A stretch of DNA of 64,000 bases from Streptomyces spinosus (GCF_020400655.1 NZ_JAINRC010000032.1:1-64000); one strand, 5' to 3'. Shown: positions 1 to 9,022, counted from the stretch's first letter. Made by a program: numbers and translations. Notes: generated by a model not told the origin, from the sequence alone.

Positions 1-273
1 GGTGGGTACTGAGGGGTGTTGCACGGATGTCAAGGGGATGTCCTCGGACTCGACGGGCCTGGTGACTCGACGCTATGACGCCGATTCGCCCCGAATGACT
101 TGTCCGTGCACAGCTCTGTGACCCGGAGTGCACGGTGTGCCTCCACACGGCGGCCCGGCGGAGTCCGCCGGGGTGGTGGCGCGGTCTGGATCAGATGTTG
201 AGGAACCCGGGACGCACGCGCCTCGCGCCGTACGCGGGTTGGCAGACGTACGGCCGCGCGTACGTCACCGTGA

Positions 274-942
274 TCACGACCGCGGCCGGAGGGTGCGCCG
301 GCGCAGGAAGCGGCGCACACGGGCCCGGGCCGCGGCCATGGCCGGCAGCACCTGGGCGGCGGCCGGTGGCAGGTCCAGATCGTCGGTCACGGACACCTCG
401 ACGCCCCCGCTGTACAGGGACGACAGGTTGTAGAGGAAGGTGCCCAGCGTCGCCAGGCCCGTGCCCAGGGCGACCTCCACGGTGACGACGCCGATCCCGA
501 TGGCGAGGACGGTGCTCAGGTCGGGCAGGACGTCCGGCGCCATGGCCTCCATCAGGACCCACAGGACGACCGTGGTGGCGAGCGCCAGGATGCCGACACC
601 CGCGAGGAGCAGGAAGCTCGTCACCATCACCGACCAGGGGTCGCCCTCGGATATGCGCATCCGGATCGTCCGGGGCCCGGGGGCGGCGGCCGCGCCGGAC
701 CCGGCCGGACGGCTCCCGGCAGGGCGCCCTGTGTCCGGTCCGCCGGGAGGGACGGACCGTGGAGCGGCTCCGGCCGGGGCGGGGAACGCCGGCACGGACC
801 CGACGCGCTCGGCTACGCCGGACTCCTGGGACTTCCGAGACTCCTGCGGCTCCTCTTCGGGGAAGCGGTGGGTTCCGTCGCACGGTGTCACCGCCGCCTG
901 TTCTCCGGCGGTGGTCGGGGGCCTGCACTTGCCTCGAAACAT
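274..942 (-). CDS. DUF3566-domain membrane protein
   Basis: A 222-residue protein. The first ~95 residues are rich in Pro, Ala, Arg and Gly and look disordered. The C-terminal half has two hydrophobic segments (about residues 103-130 and 140-168) followed by a short stretch containing GGVEVSVTDDL. This pattern, a basic RTIRMRI strand, two helices and a GGVEV/TLT-type end, is that of the DUF3566 family, usually encoded next to gyrA in actinobacteria. Here the gene stands alone, so it is probably a paralogue. The ATG at 942 has GGGAGA upstream. Function is unknown; the membrane location is inferred from the hydrophobic segments. Confidence 0.75.
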   Translation of the reverse strand: MFRGKCRPPTTAGEQAAVTPCDGTHRFPEEEPQESRKSQESGVAERVGSVPAFPAPAGAAPRSVPPGGPDTGRPAGSRPAGSGAAAAPGPRTIRMRISEGDPWSVMVTSFLLLAGVGILALATTVVLWVLMEAMAPDVLPDLSTVLAIGIGVVTVEVALGTGLATLGTFLYNLSSLYSGGVEVSVTDDLDLPPAAAQVLPAMAAARARVRRFLRRRTLRPRS

Positions 943-1308
943 GCCTGTCTCCCTGACTGGCCCGGCAGCTTCCGCAGTGCCCTCCCCGCAGCGAGTAGTG
1001 AGCCTCGGTCGGCCGCCCGGCGGCCTCCGGGGCCTGCTGGTCCGTGGCTACGACCGTATCGGCGACAGGGCGCCCCCGCACCTGGACGAGGTCCGGGGAC
1101 CGGCCCCGCGAACCGGCCGCGACGGCGCGGGAACCGCCTCACGGCGGGCCGGACCGCGCCCGCCGGGCGGCACCGGACCACACCCGGACGACACGGCCGA
1201 ACGGGTGTACGGGCGTGTCGGCCGTAGGGCGGACACGTGCCCCGAAGGGCGGAATCCCGACGTGCGCGGTGACGGCCGGTGTGCGGGTGCCCCGGCCGGC
1301 GTCCCGGC
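943..1308. other. Intergenic, no gene seen
   Basis: 366 bp between the DUF3566 gene and the end of the convergent-side GNAT gene. The reading frames here have no recognisable domain and poor start context. It presumably contains the DUF3566 promoter. Confidence 0.5.
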
Positions 1309-1887
1309 TCAGCCCGACCGAGCGCCCTCGGAGTCGCGCGCCCTCCACTGGTCCTGGGTCATCCGCCAGATGACGTGGAGTCCCACCTCGCCGGGGGCTG
1401 CGGGCCCCTCGGGCGCCGGTACGCGTCCGACCTCGGTGAAGCCCAGGCGGGCGGCCACGGCCCCGCTGGCCGGGTTGGCGGCGTCGTGATGGATCTCGAT
1501 GCGGTCGATGCCGGCCAGCCGGAAGCCCTGGCGGACGAGCGCCCCGGCAGCCATCGTGGCGATCCCCTGTCCCGTCCAGTGGCGGTGGAGCCAGTAGCCG
1601 ATGTCGAACCCGCCGGCACCGATGCGCCGGTGCAGACCGCAACTGCCGGTCACCACGCCGTCCACGGTGATCGCGTAACCGAAGGCCTGTCCGGTCTCCC
1701 ACTCCTCGTGGGTGTGGGCCAGGAAGCCGGCGGTCCGCTGCCGGCCGGGGTCGGCCGCCCAGGGCATCCACGGCACGAGGTGGTCCAGGGACTCGGAGAC
1801 GGCCCGGTCCAGGGCATCGAGATCGGTCGTCCGCCACCGGCGCAGTACGACCCGGTCGGAGGTGAGCGTTTCGGCAGGCTTGTCCAT
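1309..1887 (-). CDS. GNAT N-acetyltransferase (RimJ/RimL-like)
   Basis: 192 residues from the ATG at 1887; the open frame extends further upstream but that part is arginine-rich and non-homologous in appearance. It begins LTSDRVVLRRWRTTDLDAL, typical of the RimJ/RimL type (Acetyltransf_3), and continues with GYWLHRHWTGQGIATMAA, which includes the acetyl-CoA-binding Q/RxxGxG/A loop (residues ~103-110), then NPASGAVAARLGF near the C-terminus. Such enzymes transfer an acetyl group from acetyl-CoA to an N-terminal or small-molecule amine; the substrate cannot be told from sequence. It faces the same way as the EamA exporter upstream but 333 bp separate them. Confidence 0.85.
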   Translation of the reverse strand: MDKPAETLTSDRVVLRRWRTTDLDALDRAVSESLDHLVPWMPWAADPGRQRTAGFLAHTHEEWETGQAFGYAITVDGVVTGSCGLHRRIGAGGFDIGYWLHRHWTGQGIATMAAGALVRQGFRLAGIDRIEIHHDAANPASGAVAARLGFTEVGRVPAPEGPAAPGEVGLHVIWRMTQDQWRARDSEGARSG

Positions 1888-2220
1888 GCCCGGATGCTCT
1901 CGCAGCCAGGCTCGGAGCCACAACGCGATATGTCCGGGCCGCAGTTCGCGCGGGCGCGGCCCGCGGGGCGCCGTGGAGGCGCCCGGTGGGCAGCTGGCGA
2001 GGGGCGCATCCGCCGCCGGGCCGCGGTGTCCGAGGCCGGTACCGCGGGGCGTGCGGGGCGGGCTGGGCCGTATCCGGGCGGCCGTCACCCGACGCCGGTG
2101 CTCACCAGCGGCGCACTCCCGGCCGCCCTCATGAGCCGCGCGGCTCCAGCCGGCCCGGACGGGTCTGCCACCACGCCGGTCCACCGGACGCCACGGCGTA
2201 GTCACCCCTGGCGAAACGGC
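1888..2220. other. Intergenic, no gene seen
   Basis: 333 bp of GC-rich sequence between the EamA gene and the GNAT gene, both on the minus strand. The frame upstream of the GNAT start stays open but shows no domain. Nothing else recognised. Confidence 0.45.
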
Positions 2221-3132
2221 CTAGGCATCCGGCCGGGTGCCGCGGGTGGCGCCCGCCGACGCGGCCACCACGCACAGCACCGCCAGCCACTGCGACCAGA
2301 GCAGCGACTCGCGCAGTACGACGAGGCCGATGAGCGCCGCCATCGCCGGTTCGAGGCTCATCAGGATGCCGAACACGCGCGGGGGCATCCTGCGCAGCGC
2401 CTCCAGATCCAGCGAGTACGGGATCACCGACGACAACAGTGCGACGCCGAGCCCGGCGAGCAGGATCCACGGCTGGAGCAGCGCCGTACCGCTGTCGGCC
2501 ACACCGAAGGGCACGGCCACCAGCGCCGCGACGGCCATGCCCAGCGCCAGGCCGTTGCCCTCCGAGGTGTGGCGGCCCAGTGCCGCGCCGAGCAGGATGT
2601 ACAGACCCCAGCACGTTCCCGCGGCGAGGGCGAACAGGAACCCGACGAGGTCGAGGTCGCCGCGTCCCTCCATCAGCAGGACCACACCGCCTGCCGCGAG
2701 CAGGGCCCAGAACGCGTCCGGCCATCGCCGCGACCCGGCCAGCGCCACCACCAGCGGCCCGAGGAACTCCGTGGTCACCGCGATCCCCAGCGGAATCCGG
2801 GCCAGGGACAGGTAGAAGCACAGGTTCATCAGGCCGAGGACCACGCCGTAGCCGAGCACGACCGTCCAGGCGCGACGGGGCATACGCGGCGACGGCCGCC
2901 ACAGCGCCACCAGCACCGCCGCCGCGAAGAACAGCCGTAACGCGACGGTCCCGAAGCTGCCCACCGCGCTGAACAGGTGCTTGGCCAGTGCCGAGCCCAC
3001 CTGCACGCTGACGATGCCGAGCATCACCAGCGCCGTCGGCGGGAGCGCGCCGAAGCCACGTCCGGCCGACGCGGTCAGCGAGAACCGGGGGGAGGTGCCG
3101 CGTTCCGCCGTGTCGACGTTCATCATGGCCAC
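2221..3132 (-). CDS. EamA/DMT family exporter (RhtA-like)
   Basis: 303 residues with about ten hydrophobic segments and two EamA halves (about residues 32-160 and 170-295), the usual size for drug/metabolite transporters. The motif LGIAVTTEFLGPLVVAL resembles the threonine/homoserine exporter RhtA and its relatives, so amino-acid or small-metabolite efflux is plausible. The start is taken as GTG at 3132, with ATGs at 3126 and 3123 in frame. No ribosome-binding site precedes it, but a GATAAT hexamer ends 6 bp upstream, so the mRNA is probably leaderless. Confidence 0.85.
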   Translation of the reverse strand: MAMMNVDTAERGTSPRFSLTASAGRGFGALPPTALVMLGIVSVQVGSALAKHLFSAVGSFGTVALRLFFAAAVLVALWRPSPRMPRRAWTVVLGYGVVLGLMNLCFYLSLARIPLGIAVTTEFLGPLVVALAGSRRWPDAFWALLAAGGVVLLMEGRGDLDLVGFLFALAAGTCWGLYILLGAALGRHTSEGNGLALGMAVAALVAVPFGVADSGTALLQPWILLAGLGVALLSSVIPYSLDLEALRRMPPRVFGILMSLEPAMAALIGLVVLRESLLWSQWLAVLCVVAASAGATRGTRPDA

Positions 3133-3138
3133 GTCGTG

Positions 3139-3167
3139 ATTATCGGCGGCCGGACGTGACCCGTCAC
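3139..3167 (-). promoter_or_regulatory. Leaderless promoter with inverted repeat, EamA gene
   Basis: On the minus strand GATAAT (3139-3144) lies just before the GTG start at 3132, with GTGACG 17 bp upstream as a weak -35. The -35 is inside the inverted repeat GTGAC-N2-GTCAC (3156-3167), a likely repressor site. Promoter and operator are inferred from sequence only. Confidence 0.5.
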
Positions 3168-3369
3168 ATGTTTTGTCCGGCCGCGCCCGTGGCCTCCTGG
3201 GCGGAGGTCCTCGCGCAGGTCAGGACGGCATCCCCCTCGCGCCTGCGTTCGCGCCCGGCCCGGCAGCGGGCGGTGCCGTCGCTCACCGCCCGCTGAACAC
3301 CAGGCCCGCACGCTGATCGCCGGCTTCCCGGACCGCGCGCGAAGGTGACCGGTGCCGGGACCGGGACGG

Positions 3370-3927
3370 TCAGAACGTCCACCGCGTGTGCGAGTACACC
3401 CCGTCGTTCCGGCCGAAGCCGTACGCCGTGGCCGGGGTCAGCGCGAACACCACCGCGTCCCCTCGCCGGAACGCGTCGCCGATGCCGTGGAAGGGGCCCT
3501 CGGGCGAGGTGATGTGCGGCCCGTACTTCGCCTCGTACGCCGTGATGACCTGTTCCAGAACCGCCCGGTCGGTGACGGGCTCCGCCGTGCCCTCGACGAC
3601 CAGGTCAAGTCCTCGGGTGAGGGAGTTCCCCCCGGTGGTCAGCGCGCAGTGCGCGTCGTGGGCGAGGTTCCGGGCCTTCTGCTCGCCGGGACCGGTGGCG
3701 AAGTACAGCACTCCGTCGTACCAGGCGGCGATGACGGGGGTGACGTGCAGCCTGCCGTCGGGCCGCACCGTGGAGACCCAGAAGACCTCGGCGGCCTCCA
3801 GCCCCCGCTCGGCCTCGGCCCACTCGGTGGCGGTGACGTCCGCGGCACCCGGGCGGGGGTTGGTCGCGGAGCTGTAGCGGGCGTCGAGCTCGGCCGTGGG
3901 GTGGGTCGCTGGGCCTTGTGCGGGCAT
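3370..3927 (-). CDS. Pyridoxamine 5'-phosphate oxidase family protein
   Basis: 185 residues; ATG at 3927 with AGGGAG upstream. The split-barrel FMN-binding fold is indicated by FWVSTVRPDGRLHVTPVIAAWYDGVLYFATG (about residues 36-67; strands 1-3) and by LVVEGTAEPVTD later. Members bind FMN or F420 and reduce or oxidise small molecules; this one is closest to the PPOX-class proteins of unknown substrate. It sits alone between the EamA gene and the TetR gene, all on the minus strand. Confidence 0.85.
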   Translation of the reverse strand: MPAQGPATHPTAELDARYSSATNPRPGAADVTATEWAEAERGLEAAEVFWVSTVRPDGRLHVTPVIAAWYDGVLYFATGPGEQKARNLAHDAHCALTTGGNSLTRGLDLVVEGTAEPVTDRAVLEQVITAYEAKYGPHITSPEGPFHGIGDAFRRGDAVVFALTPATAYGFGRNDGVYSHTRWTF

Positions 3928-4024
3928 GGCGGATCTCCCTTCTCTCCCGGAGACACCTTCCCCTCCGCAGACACCCGTCCTTCCGGATCCCGCGCCGGAC
4001 ACGCCGCCCGGGACCCCGGCCGGC

Positions 4025-4768
4025 TCACGCGTCTCGCCGTGCCCCCGGGAGCCCGTCGATCATCAGGCCGATGGTGAAGTCGAAGCGGTCCTGCACGGTC
4101 CCGGCGGTCAGCTCGGCGGCGTAGCGCTTGGTCCGGGGGAAGGTGTCGGGCAGCGCGGCGAACCGGCGCAGCAGTTCCTCGCGGCCGACCACCCAGGTGT
4201 CGTCACTCCGGCTGAGCCGCTTGTTCGCCAGGGAGACCTCCAGGCTGTAGGCGTTGACGTAGAGCTGGAGCGAGTCGATCGCCCAGGCGGCGACCTGCGG
4301 GTCGATGCCCCCGGCGAGGAGGATGGCGAGCATCCCCTCGCTGACGCGCAGCGTGTCCAGATGGGACGGGGCGGCGGCGAAGGCCGCCCGGGAGATGCCC
4401 GGGTACCGCAGGTACTGGTCGCGCAGCTGGGCGCAGACGCCGGTGATCTGCTGCCGCCAGCGGGCGGGGTCCGGCTCGGGCAACTCGATCCGGGCACACA
4501 GGCGGCCGATGAGCAGCTCGTCCAGGTCCTCCTTGTTGACCACGTGGGCGTACAGCGACGACGGGCCCGTCTCCAGCTCGGTGGCCACGCGCCGCATCGT
4601 GAGGGCGTCGTAGCCCTCCTTCTCCACGATGGCGAACGCGGTGCTGACGATGGCCTCGACCGTGATGGGCTTCTTGCGCCCGCCGGACCCGCGCCGGGCC
4701 GTGGGTGCGGCCGGATCGGTGGCGAGCTGGTGCCGTGCTGCGCGCCGCTGCTGCGGGGTCGGTGACAT
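4025..4768 (-). CDS. TetR family repressor (TetR_C class)
   Basis: 247 residues from ATG 4768. An N-terminal helix-turn-helix occupies about residues 35-85 (ITVEAIVSTAFAIVE...MRRVATELETGPSSLYAHVVNKEDL). The C-terminal ligand domain contains WRQQITGVCAQLRDQYLRYPGI, typical of the TetR/ActII class. The gene is divergent from a DHA2 efflux pump, the classic arrangement for a drug-responsive repressor and its target. There is no ribosome-binding site; TAGACT (rc of 4776-4781) lies 7 bp before the ATG, so the transcript is probably leaderless. Six palindromic sites between the two genes are its likely operators. Confidence 0.9.
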   Translation of the reverse strand: MSPTPQQRRAARHQLATDPAAPTARRGSGGRKKPITVEAIVSTAFAIVEKEGYDALTMRRVATELETGPSSLYAHVVNKEDLDELLIGRLCARIELPEPDPARWRQQITGVCAQLRDQYLRYPGISRAAFAAAPSHLDTLRVSEGMLAILLAGGIDPQVAAWAIDSLQLYVNAYSLEVSLANKRLSRSDDTWVVGREELLRRFAALPDTFPRTKRYAAELTAGTVQDRFDFTIGLMIDGLPGARRDA

Positions 4769-4775
4769 ACGGAGC

Positions 4776-4781
4776 AGTCTA
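4776..4781 (-). promoter_or_regulatory. -10 box of leaderless TetR gene
   Basis: TAGACT on the minus strand, 7 bp before the ATG at 4768. Operator site 1 lies just upstream, where the -35 would be. Confidence 0.4.
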
Positions 4782-4790
4782 CCCAGCCGG

Positions 4791-4803
4791 CGAACGGTGT
4801 TCG
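4791..4803. promoter_or_regulatory. TetR operator site 1
   Basis: CGAACGGTGTTCG, a palindrome with a 3-bp centre (GAAC-N3-GTTC). First of six copies between the TetR gene and the efflux gene. Confidence 0.65.
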
Positions 4804-4812
4804 GTGGGACCG

Positions 4813-4825
4813 CGAACAGCGTTCG
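4813..4825. promoter_or_regulatory. TetR operator site 2
   Basis: CGAACAGCGTTCG. Starts exactly 22 bp after site 1, i.e. on the same face of the helix two turns away. Confidence 0.65.
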
Positions 4826-4892
4826 GGCAAGGCGGTGGGCCGCGGGCGGTAGGCGGAGCGCGGTGGGCGGTGGGCGGCGCGGAAAACGGTGA

Positions 4893-4905
4893 CGAACAGT
4901 GTTCT
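4893..4905. promoter_or_regulatory. TetR operator site 3
   Basis: CGAACAGTGTTCT. GAAC-N3-GTTC core. Confidence 0.65.
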
Positions 4906-4914
4906 GAGTCACTC

Positions 4915-4927
4915 TGAACGCCGTTCC
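4915..4927. promoter_or_regulatory. TetR operator site 4
   Basis: TGAACGCCGTTCC, starting 22 bp after site 3. Confidence 0.6.
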
Positions 4928-4935
4928 TGTTGTAA

Positions 4936-4948
4936 CGAACACTGTTCA
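4936..4948. promoter_or_regulatory. TetR operator site 5
   Basis: CGAACACTGTTCA, 21 bp after site 4. Lies between the putative -35 and -10 of the efflux gene. Confidence 0.65.
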
Positions 4949-4953
4949 CCTAT

Positions 4954-4966
4954 AGAACAGTGTTCG
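4954..4966. promoter_or_regulatory. TetR operator site 6
   Basis: AGAACAGTGTTCG, overlapping the -10 TATAGA (4951-4956) and the first codons of the efflux gene. Confidence 0.65.
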
Positions 4967-6411
4967 TGTCCATCGACCAGCAGCACGCATCCCAAGCGCC
5001 CACCACCCCAGCGCCACCGCGCACCGCCTGGCTCGTCCTGGCCGTCGTGGTCCTCGCCGACCTCATGGATCTGATCGACTCCGGCATCGCCAACCTCGCC
5101 GGCCCCTCCATCCGCGCCGACCTCGGCGGCGGCGAGGTGACGGTGCAGTGGGTGCTGAGCGCCTACACCGCCGCCTTCGCGCTCGGCCTGGTCACCTCGG
5201 GACGGCTCGGGGACCTGCTCGGGCGCCGTCGGCTGTTCCTCCTCGGCATGACCGGCTTCACCCTGGCCTCGCTGGCCTGCGGCCTCGCCCCGGACCCGGT
5301 CTTCCTGATCGTCGCCCGTACGGCGCAGGGCCTGTGCGGATCGGTGATGATCCCGCAGGGCCTCGCCCTCGTGAAGGTCGTCTTCCCGCCCCAGCACCTG
5401 CGCAGGGCGCTCACCCCGGTCGGCCCGCTGATGGGCCTGACCACGGTGGGCGGGCCCATCCTGGCCGGCTGGCTGCTCCACCTGGACCTGTTCGGCAGCC
5501 AGTGGCGCCCCATCTTCCTGATCAACGTCCCGTTCGGCGTCGCCGCCGCCCTCCTGGGACGGCGCGTCCTGCCCCGCCACGGCGGGGAGGACCCGGCCGC
5601 CCGCCTCGACCTCACCGGCGTCGGCCTGCTCACCGCCGCCTCCGCCCTGCTCATCGTCCCGCTCATCCAGGGGCGCGATCTCGGCTGGCCCGTCTGGACC
5701 TACGTCATGATGGCCGCCGCGGTCGTCCTGCTCGCCCTGTTCGTCGTCTCCCAACGGCACAGCGCGCACCCGGTCATCGCGCCGTCGCTGTTCCGCAAGC
5801 GCAGCTTCGTCGTCGGCCTGGTGATCGTGGCCGGCTTCCACGCCTCGCTGAGCGCGTTCGTCCTCGTCGTCAACCTGCTGCTGCAACAGGGCATGCGCTG
5901 GACCCCGCTGCACACGGGCCTCGCGCTGGTCCCCTGGGCCCTCGGCACCGCCGTCGCCGTCCTGCTCTCCGGCGCCGTGCTCGCCGAGAAGCTGGGACGG
6001 GCCGGCCTGCGCGGGGGACTGGCTGTCGCCGTCCTCGGCCTGCTCGGCCTGTGGTGGTCCGTCGCCCACTGGGGCGCCGGCATCACCGTCTGGAGGCTGG
6101 CGCCCGCCCTGCTGCTCACCGGGTTCGGTTCCGGACTGGTGTTCGTGCCGCTGGTCGACTTCGTCATCGGCGACGCCACCGCCGAGGAGGTCGGCACCGG
6201 CGCGGGTCTGCTCAACGCCGTCCAGCAGTTCGCCGGGGCCCTCGGCGTCGCCGCCCTCGGCACGGTGTTCCTCGCCCGGGCCGGACACCCCTCCGGCCCT
6301 TCCTCGCTCGCCGCCGCCGAACTGGTCTTCGCCGTCGCCGCGTGCCTCGACGTCCTGACGTTGCTGCTGGTGGGCCTGCTGCCCAGGCACGCCCGGCGGG
6401 CGCACGGTTAG
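4960..6411 (+). CDS. DHA2-type MFS drug efflux transporter
   Basis: Up to 483 residues, the usual length of the 14-helix DHA2 family. Motif A-like GRLGDLLGRRRLFLLG follows helix 2 (residues ~85-100), and LDLTGVGLLTAAS marks the middle of the protein. It should export hydrophobic or cationic drugs using the proton gradient. The frame opens at GTG 4960, but GTG 4966 (giving SIDQQ...) fits better with the -10 TATAGA at 4951-4956 and a leaderless transcript. It is divergent from the TetR repressor, and two of the six operators cover its promoter. Its stop codon overlaps the stop of the convergent hydrolase gene (TTAG at 6408-6411). Confidence 0.92.
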   Translation: MFVSIDQQHASQAPTTPAPPRTAWLVLAVVVLADLMDLIDSGIANLAGPSIRADLGGGEVTVQWVLSAYTAAFALGLVTSGRLGDLLGRRRLFLLGMTGFTLASLACGLAPDPVFLIVARTAQGLCGSVMIPQGLALVKVVFPPQHLRRALTPVGPLMGLTTVGGPILAGWLLHLDLFGSQWRPIFLINVPFGVAAALLGRRVLPRHGGEDPAARLDLTGVGLLTAASALLIVPLIQGRDLGWPVWTYVMMAAAVVLLALFVVSQRHSAHPVIAPSLFRKRSFVVGLVIVAGFHASLSAFVLVVNLLLQQGMRWTPLHTGLALVPWALGTAVAVLLSGAVLAEKLGRAGLRGGLAVAVLGLLGLWWSVAHWGAGITVWRLAPALLLTGFGSGLVFVPLVDFVIGDATAEEVGTGAGLLNAVQQFAGALGVAALGTVFLARAGHPSGPSSLAAAELVFAVAACLDVLTLLLVGLLPRHARRAHG

Positions 6412-7571
6412 GCCCCGGTCAGGGACGACCGTCCGGCCACGCTCCTCCAGAAGTCCCGCATCAGCGGCGTCGGCGTCGGGTTGTCCATCGCCACCTGTGT
6501 GAGCAGGATCGCGACCGTGCCCGTGGCCGGGACGAGGTGCGCCGTCGTGCCCGTGCCGCCCACCCAGCCGTAGCGGCCGGGGACGTTCCAGGGGTCGGCC
6601 GGGGTGACGTCGACCTGGCCGCCGTAGCCCCAGCCCTGGCCCTCCAGGAACAGCGTGGCGCGGGCGCGCTGCTCCGCCGTGAGGTGGTTGCCGGTCATGC
6701 GGCTGACCGAGGTGCGGGTCAGCAGGCGCCGGCCGTTGCCCTCGCCTCCGTGCAGCAGCATGCGGGCGAAGGCCAGCCAGTCGTCGGCCGTGGAGACGAG
6801 GCCCCCGCCGCCCGAGTGGAAGCGCGGCAGGCGGCTCCACATCCCGTCGGGGGTGTCCGCCGGTTGCAGGGTGCCGTCCGGGGCCGGGTTGTACGACGAG
6901 GTGAAGCGGCGCCGCTTCGTCTCCGGGACCTCGAAGGCCGTGTCCCGCATGCCCAGCGGCTCGAAGAGGCGTTCCGCGAGGAAGTCGGGGAGCGTACGGC
7001 CCGACGCGCGGGCGACCAGGATGCCCTGGAGGTCGGAGGAGGTGCCGTACAGCCAGGCCTCCCCCGGGTGGTGCAGCATCGGCACCCGCGCGAGGAGGCC
7101 CAGCCAGGTGTCCGGGTCCGGCCAGTCCTGCAGGGCGCGGCCGTCCTTCTGCACCGTGAACAGGGACCGCACCGCCGGGAGGGAGAAGTCGTCGGGGAAG
7201 CCCCAGCCGGTGCGCGAGCTGAGCAGGTCCTCGACCGTGATCGGGCGGGCCGCCGGGACGACGTCGTCGACCGGGGCGTCGGGGGTGCGTACCACGACCG
7301 GCTCCGCCAGCTCCGGCAGCCACCGCTCGACCGGGGCGTCCAGGGCGAGCCGTCCCTCCTCCACGAGCATCAGCACCGCCGCCGCGGTGACGGGCTTGGT
7401 GAGGGACGCGATCCGGAAGAGCGAGTCCCGCGCCATCGGCGCCGTCCCGCCGGTGTCCAGCGAGCCGGCGGTCACCACCTCCACGTCGTCCCCGCGGGCG
7501 ACCAGGCCGACGGCGCCCGGCACCTTCCCCTCGTCGACATACCGGTGCAGGGTGTCGCGCAGCGTGTTCAT
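6408..7571 (-). CDS. Serine hydrolase, class C beta-lactamase family
   Basis: 387 residues; ATG at 7571 with GGAAGG upstream. The active-site SxxK motif is SLTK at residues 56-59. The second motif is a YxS/N-type YGTSSDL near residue 180, and an HSGGGGL segment provides the third-motif region. This is the PF00144 family of penicillin-binding-protein-like esterases, D-aminopeptidases and carboxylesterases; a true beta-lactamase role is not implied. No signal peptide is visible, so it is probably cytoplasmic. It converges tightly on the efflux gene with a 4-bp stop overlap. Confidence 0.9.
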   Translation of the reverse strand: MNTLRDTLHRYVDEGKVPGAVGLVARGDDVEVVTAGSLDTGGTAPMARDSLFRIASLTKPVTAAAVLMLVEEGRLALDAPVERWLPELAEPVVVRTPDAPVDDVVPAARPITVEDLLSSRTGWGFPDDFSLPAVRSLFTVQKDGRALQDWPDPDTWLGLLARVPMLHHPGEAWLYGTSSDLQGILVARASGRTLPDFLAERLFEPLGMRDTAFEVPETKRRRFTSSYNPAPDGTLQPADTPDGMWSRLPRFHSGGGGLVSTADDWLAFARMLLHGGEGNGRRLLTRTSVSRMTGNHLTAEQRARATLFLEGQGWGYGGQVDVTPADPWNVPGRYGWVGGTGTTAHLVPATGTVAILLTQVAMDNPTPTPLMRDFWRSVAGRSSLTGA

Positions 7572-8221
7572 CGGTGGCCTTCCGGTCGAGTGGTCGTCAT
7601 GTGTACGACTCCGCGGCCGACGGAAAATCACCGCTCCACCATGACGGTTCCGCGCCTCGGACGCCGGCCCTCGCGGGACGCGTGGTGCGTGGAACTCGGC
7701 GCAGCTCGAGAGTGCGGAGAGGTCGTGGTCGCGGACCTGCTCGGGCGCCCTCAAGCGTCCCGGAAGGCACGTTCACAGCGCCGCTGCCGACGCGTGACCA
7801 CCCCAACGCCGCCGCGCTCGCCCGGCACCCGCGTCCCGCGAAAGCCCGTCCGGCCTGACCAGCGGTTCGCTGGCCGATGCGACGACATGAGCATGCCCGG
7901 TGTCGCGGACCCTTTCGGCTCCCGGTCAGAGCTGCGGCTCACCGTACTGTCCGGACCGGTGACCTGTTCACCGAGGCCGCCGTGACACCGGCCCCGCCGG
8001 CCGAGCCGGGTAGGCCGCGCCCGCGCGGAGATCCGGACGGGCGGCCGGACGTGTCGCGCACCCGCCTCCGCGAGGCCCTGCTCCGCTGACGCGCCTGCCC
8101 GCGCGAGCGGACCGTGACCGCGCCGCCCCGGGGACACCGGCACGGCCTCGACGCTCGCCGTGGGTGCCTGTCCGCCCGAACGCCGCCCCGGCCCGGTCAC
8201 CCTGGCGATAGCGTGATCGTC
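7572..8221. other. Intergenic, no gene seen
   Basis: 650 bp between divergent genes. Short reading frames on both strands are arginine/proline-rich with no domain. The right end carries GATAGC (8207-8212), a -10 for the leaderless phosphotransferase gene. Confidence 0.45.
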
Positions 8222-9022
8222 ATGACGGCTGAGAAAGAGGCGCTGGTCGGCGGCATGGCGAACGCGGGGGCGGTCTTCCGCCGGGGCGCGCTGGTCGAGC
8301 GCCCGGCCCCGCGCAACGCGCGCGCCCTGCACGCCTGTCTCCTCGCGCTGAAGGAGCGCGGCTTCGACGCGGCGCCGACCCCTGTCGGTCTCACCGCGGA
8401 CGGTCGTGAGCGGCTGACCTTCATCCCGGGGGACGTGGCACTGCCGCCGTACCCGGACTGGGCGATGACGGACGCCGCCCTCGAATCGGTGGGGATCCTG
8501 CTGCGGCGCCTGCACGAGGCCGCCGCGGACGTCGTGGTGGACACCCGTGCCGAGTGGCCCCGGGACCTGGCCGATCCGGAGGGGGGAACGGTGCTGTGCC
8601 ACAACGACGTGTGCCCGGACAACGTCGTCTTCCGCGACGGCCGTGCCGCCGCCCTGATCGATTTCGACCTGGCGGCCCCGGGCCGCCCCCTGTGGGACAT
8701 CGCCATGACCGCTCGTCAATGGGTGCCCATGCTCGATCCCGTATCGGCAGCCGCCGTCCACCCACCGGGGCTGGACGTGCCCGCACGGCTGCGGATCCTT
8801 GCCGACGGCTACGGTCTCCCGGAGGAGGGGCGCGCCGAGTTGCCCGGCGTCGTCGAGCAGGCCACGGAGGTCTGCCGGGCCTTCGTCGCCCGCCGCGTGG
8901 CCGACGGCGATCCCGTCTACCTCCAGGCGCTGGCCGAGCGTGGTGGCTGGGAGCGCTGGGACCGTCTGCAGACCTGGCTGGCGGATCACCGCGAGACGTT
9001 CACGGCCGCCCTGCTGCACTGA
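8222..9022 (+). CDS. Phosphotransferase, APH family
   Basis: 266 residues. The Brenner motif HNDVCPDNVVF (about residue 123) and the metal-binding AALIDFDLAAPG (about residue 139) identify an aminoglycoside-phosphotransferase/choline-kinase-like enzyme that moves the gamma-phosphate of ATP onto a hydroxyl group. The N-terminal half is short for a resistance enzyme, so the substrate is unknown. ATG 8222 has no ribosome-binding site, but GATAGC at 8207-8212 is placed for a leaderless transcript. Confidence 0.88.
   Translation: MTAEKEALVGGMANAGAVFRRGALVERPAPRNARALHACLLALKERGFDAAPTPVGLTADGRERLTFIPGDVALPPYPDWAMTDAALESVGILLRRLHEAAADVVVDTRAEWPRDLADPEGGTVLCHNDVCPDNVVFRDGRAAALIDFDLAAPGRPLWDIAMTARQWVPMLDPVSAAAVHPPGLDVPARLRILADGYGLPEEGRAELPGVVEQATEVCRAFVARRVADGDPVYLQALAERGGWERWDRLQTWLADHRETFTAALLH

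Noticed and set aside
4909..7323. A minus-strand frame of ~800 codons across the efflux gene
   Set aside because: Low-complexity Gly/Glu/Gln-rich antisense of the MFS gene; both real genes in the area have family motifs.
7877..8089. A 70-codon plus-strand frame upstream of the phosphotransferase
   Set aside because: Arg/Pro-rich, no start context and no similarity to any family I know.
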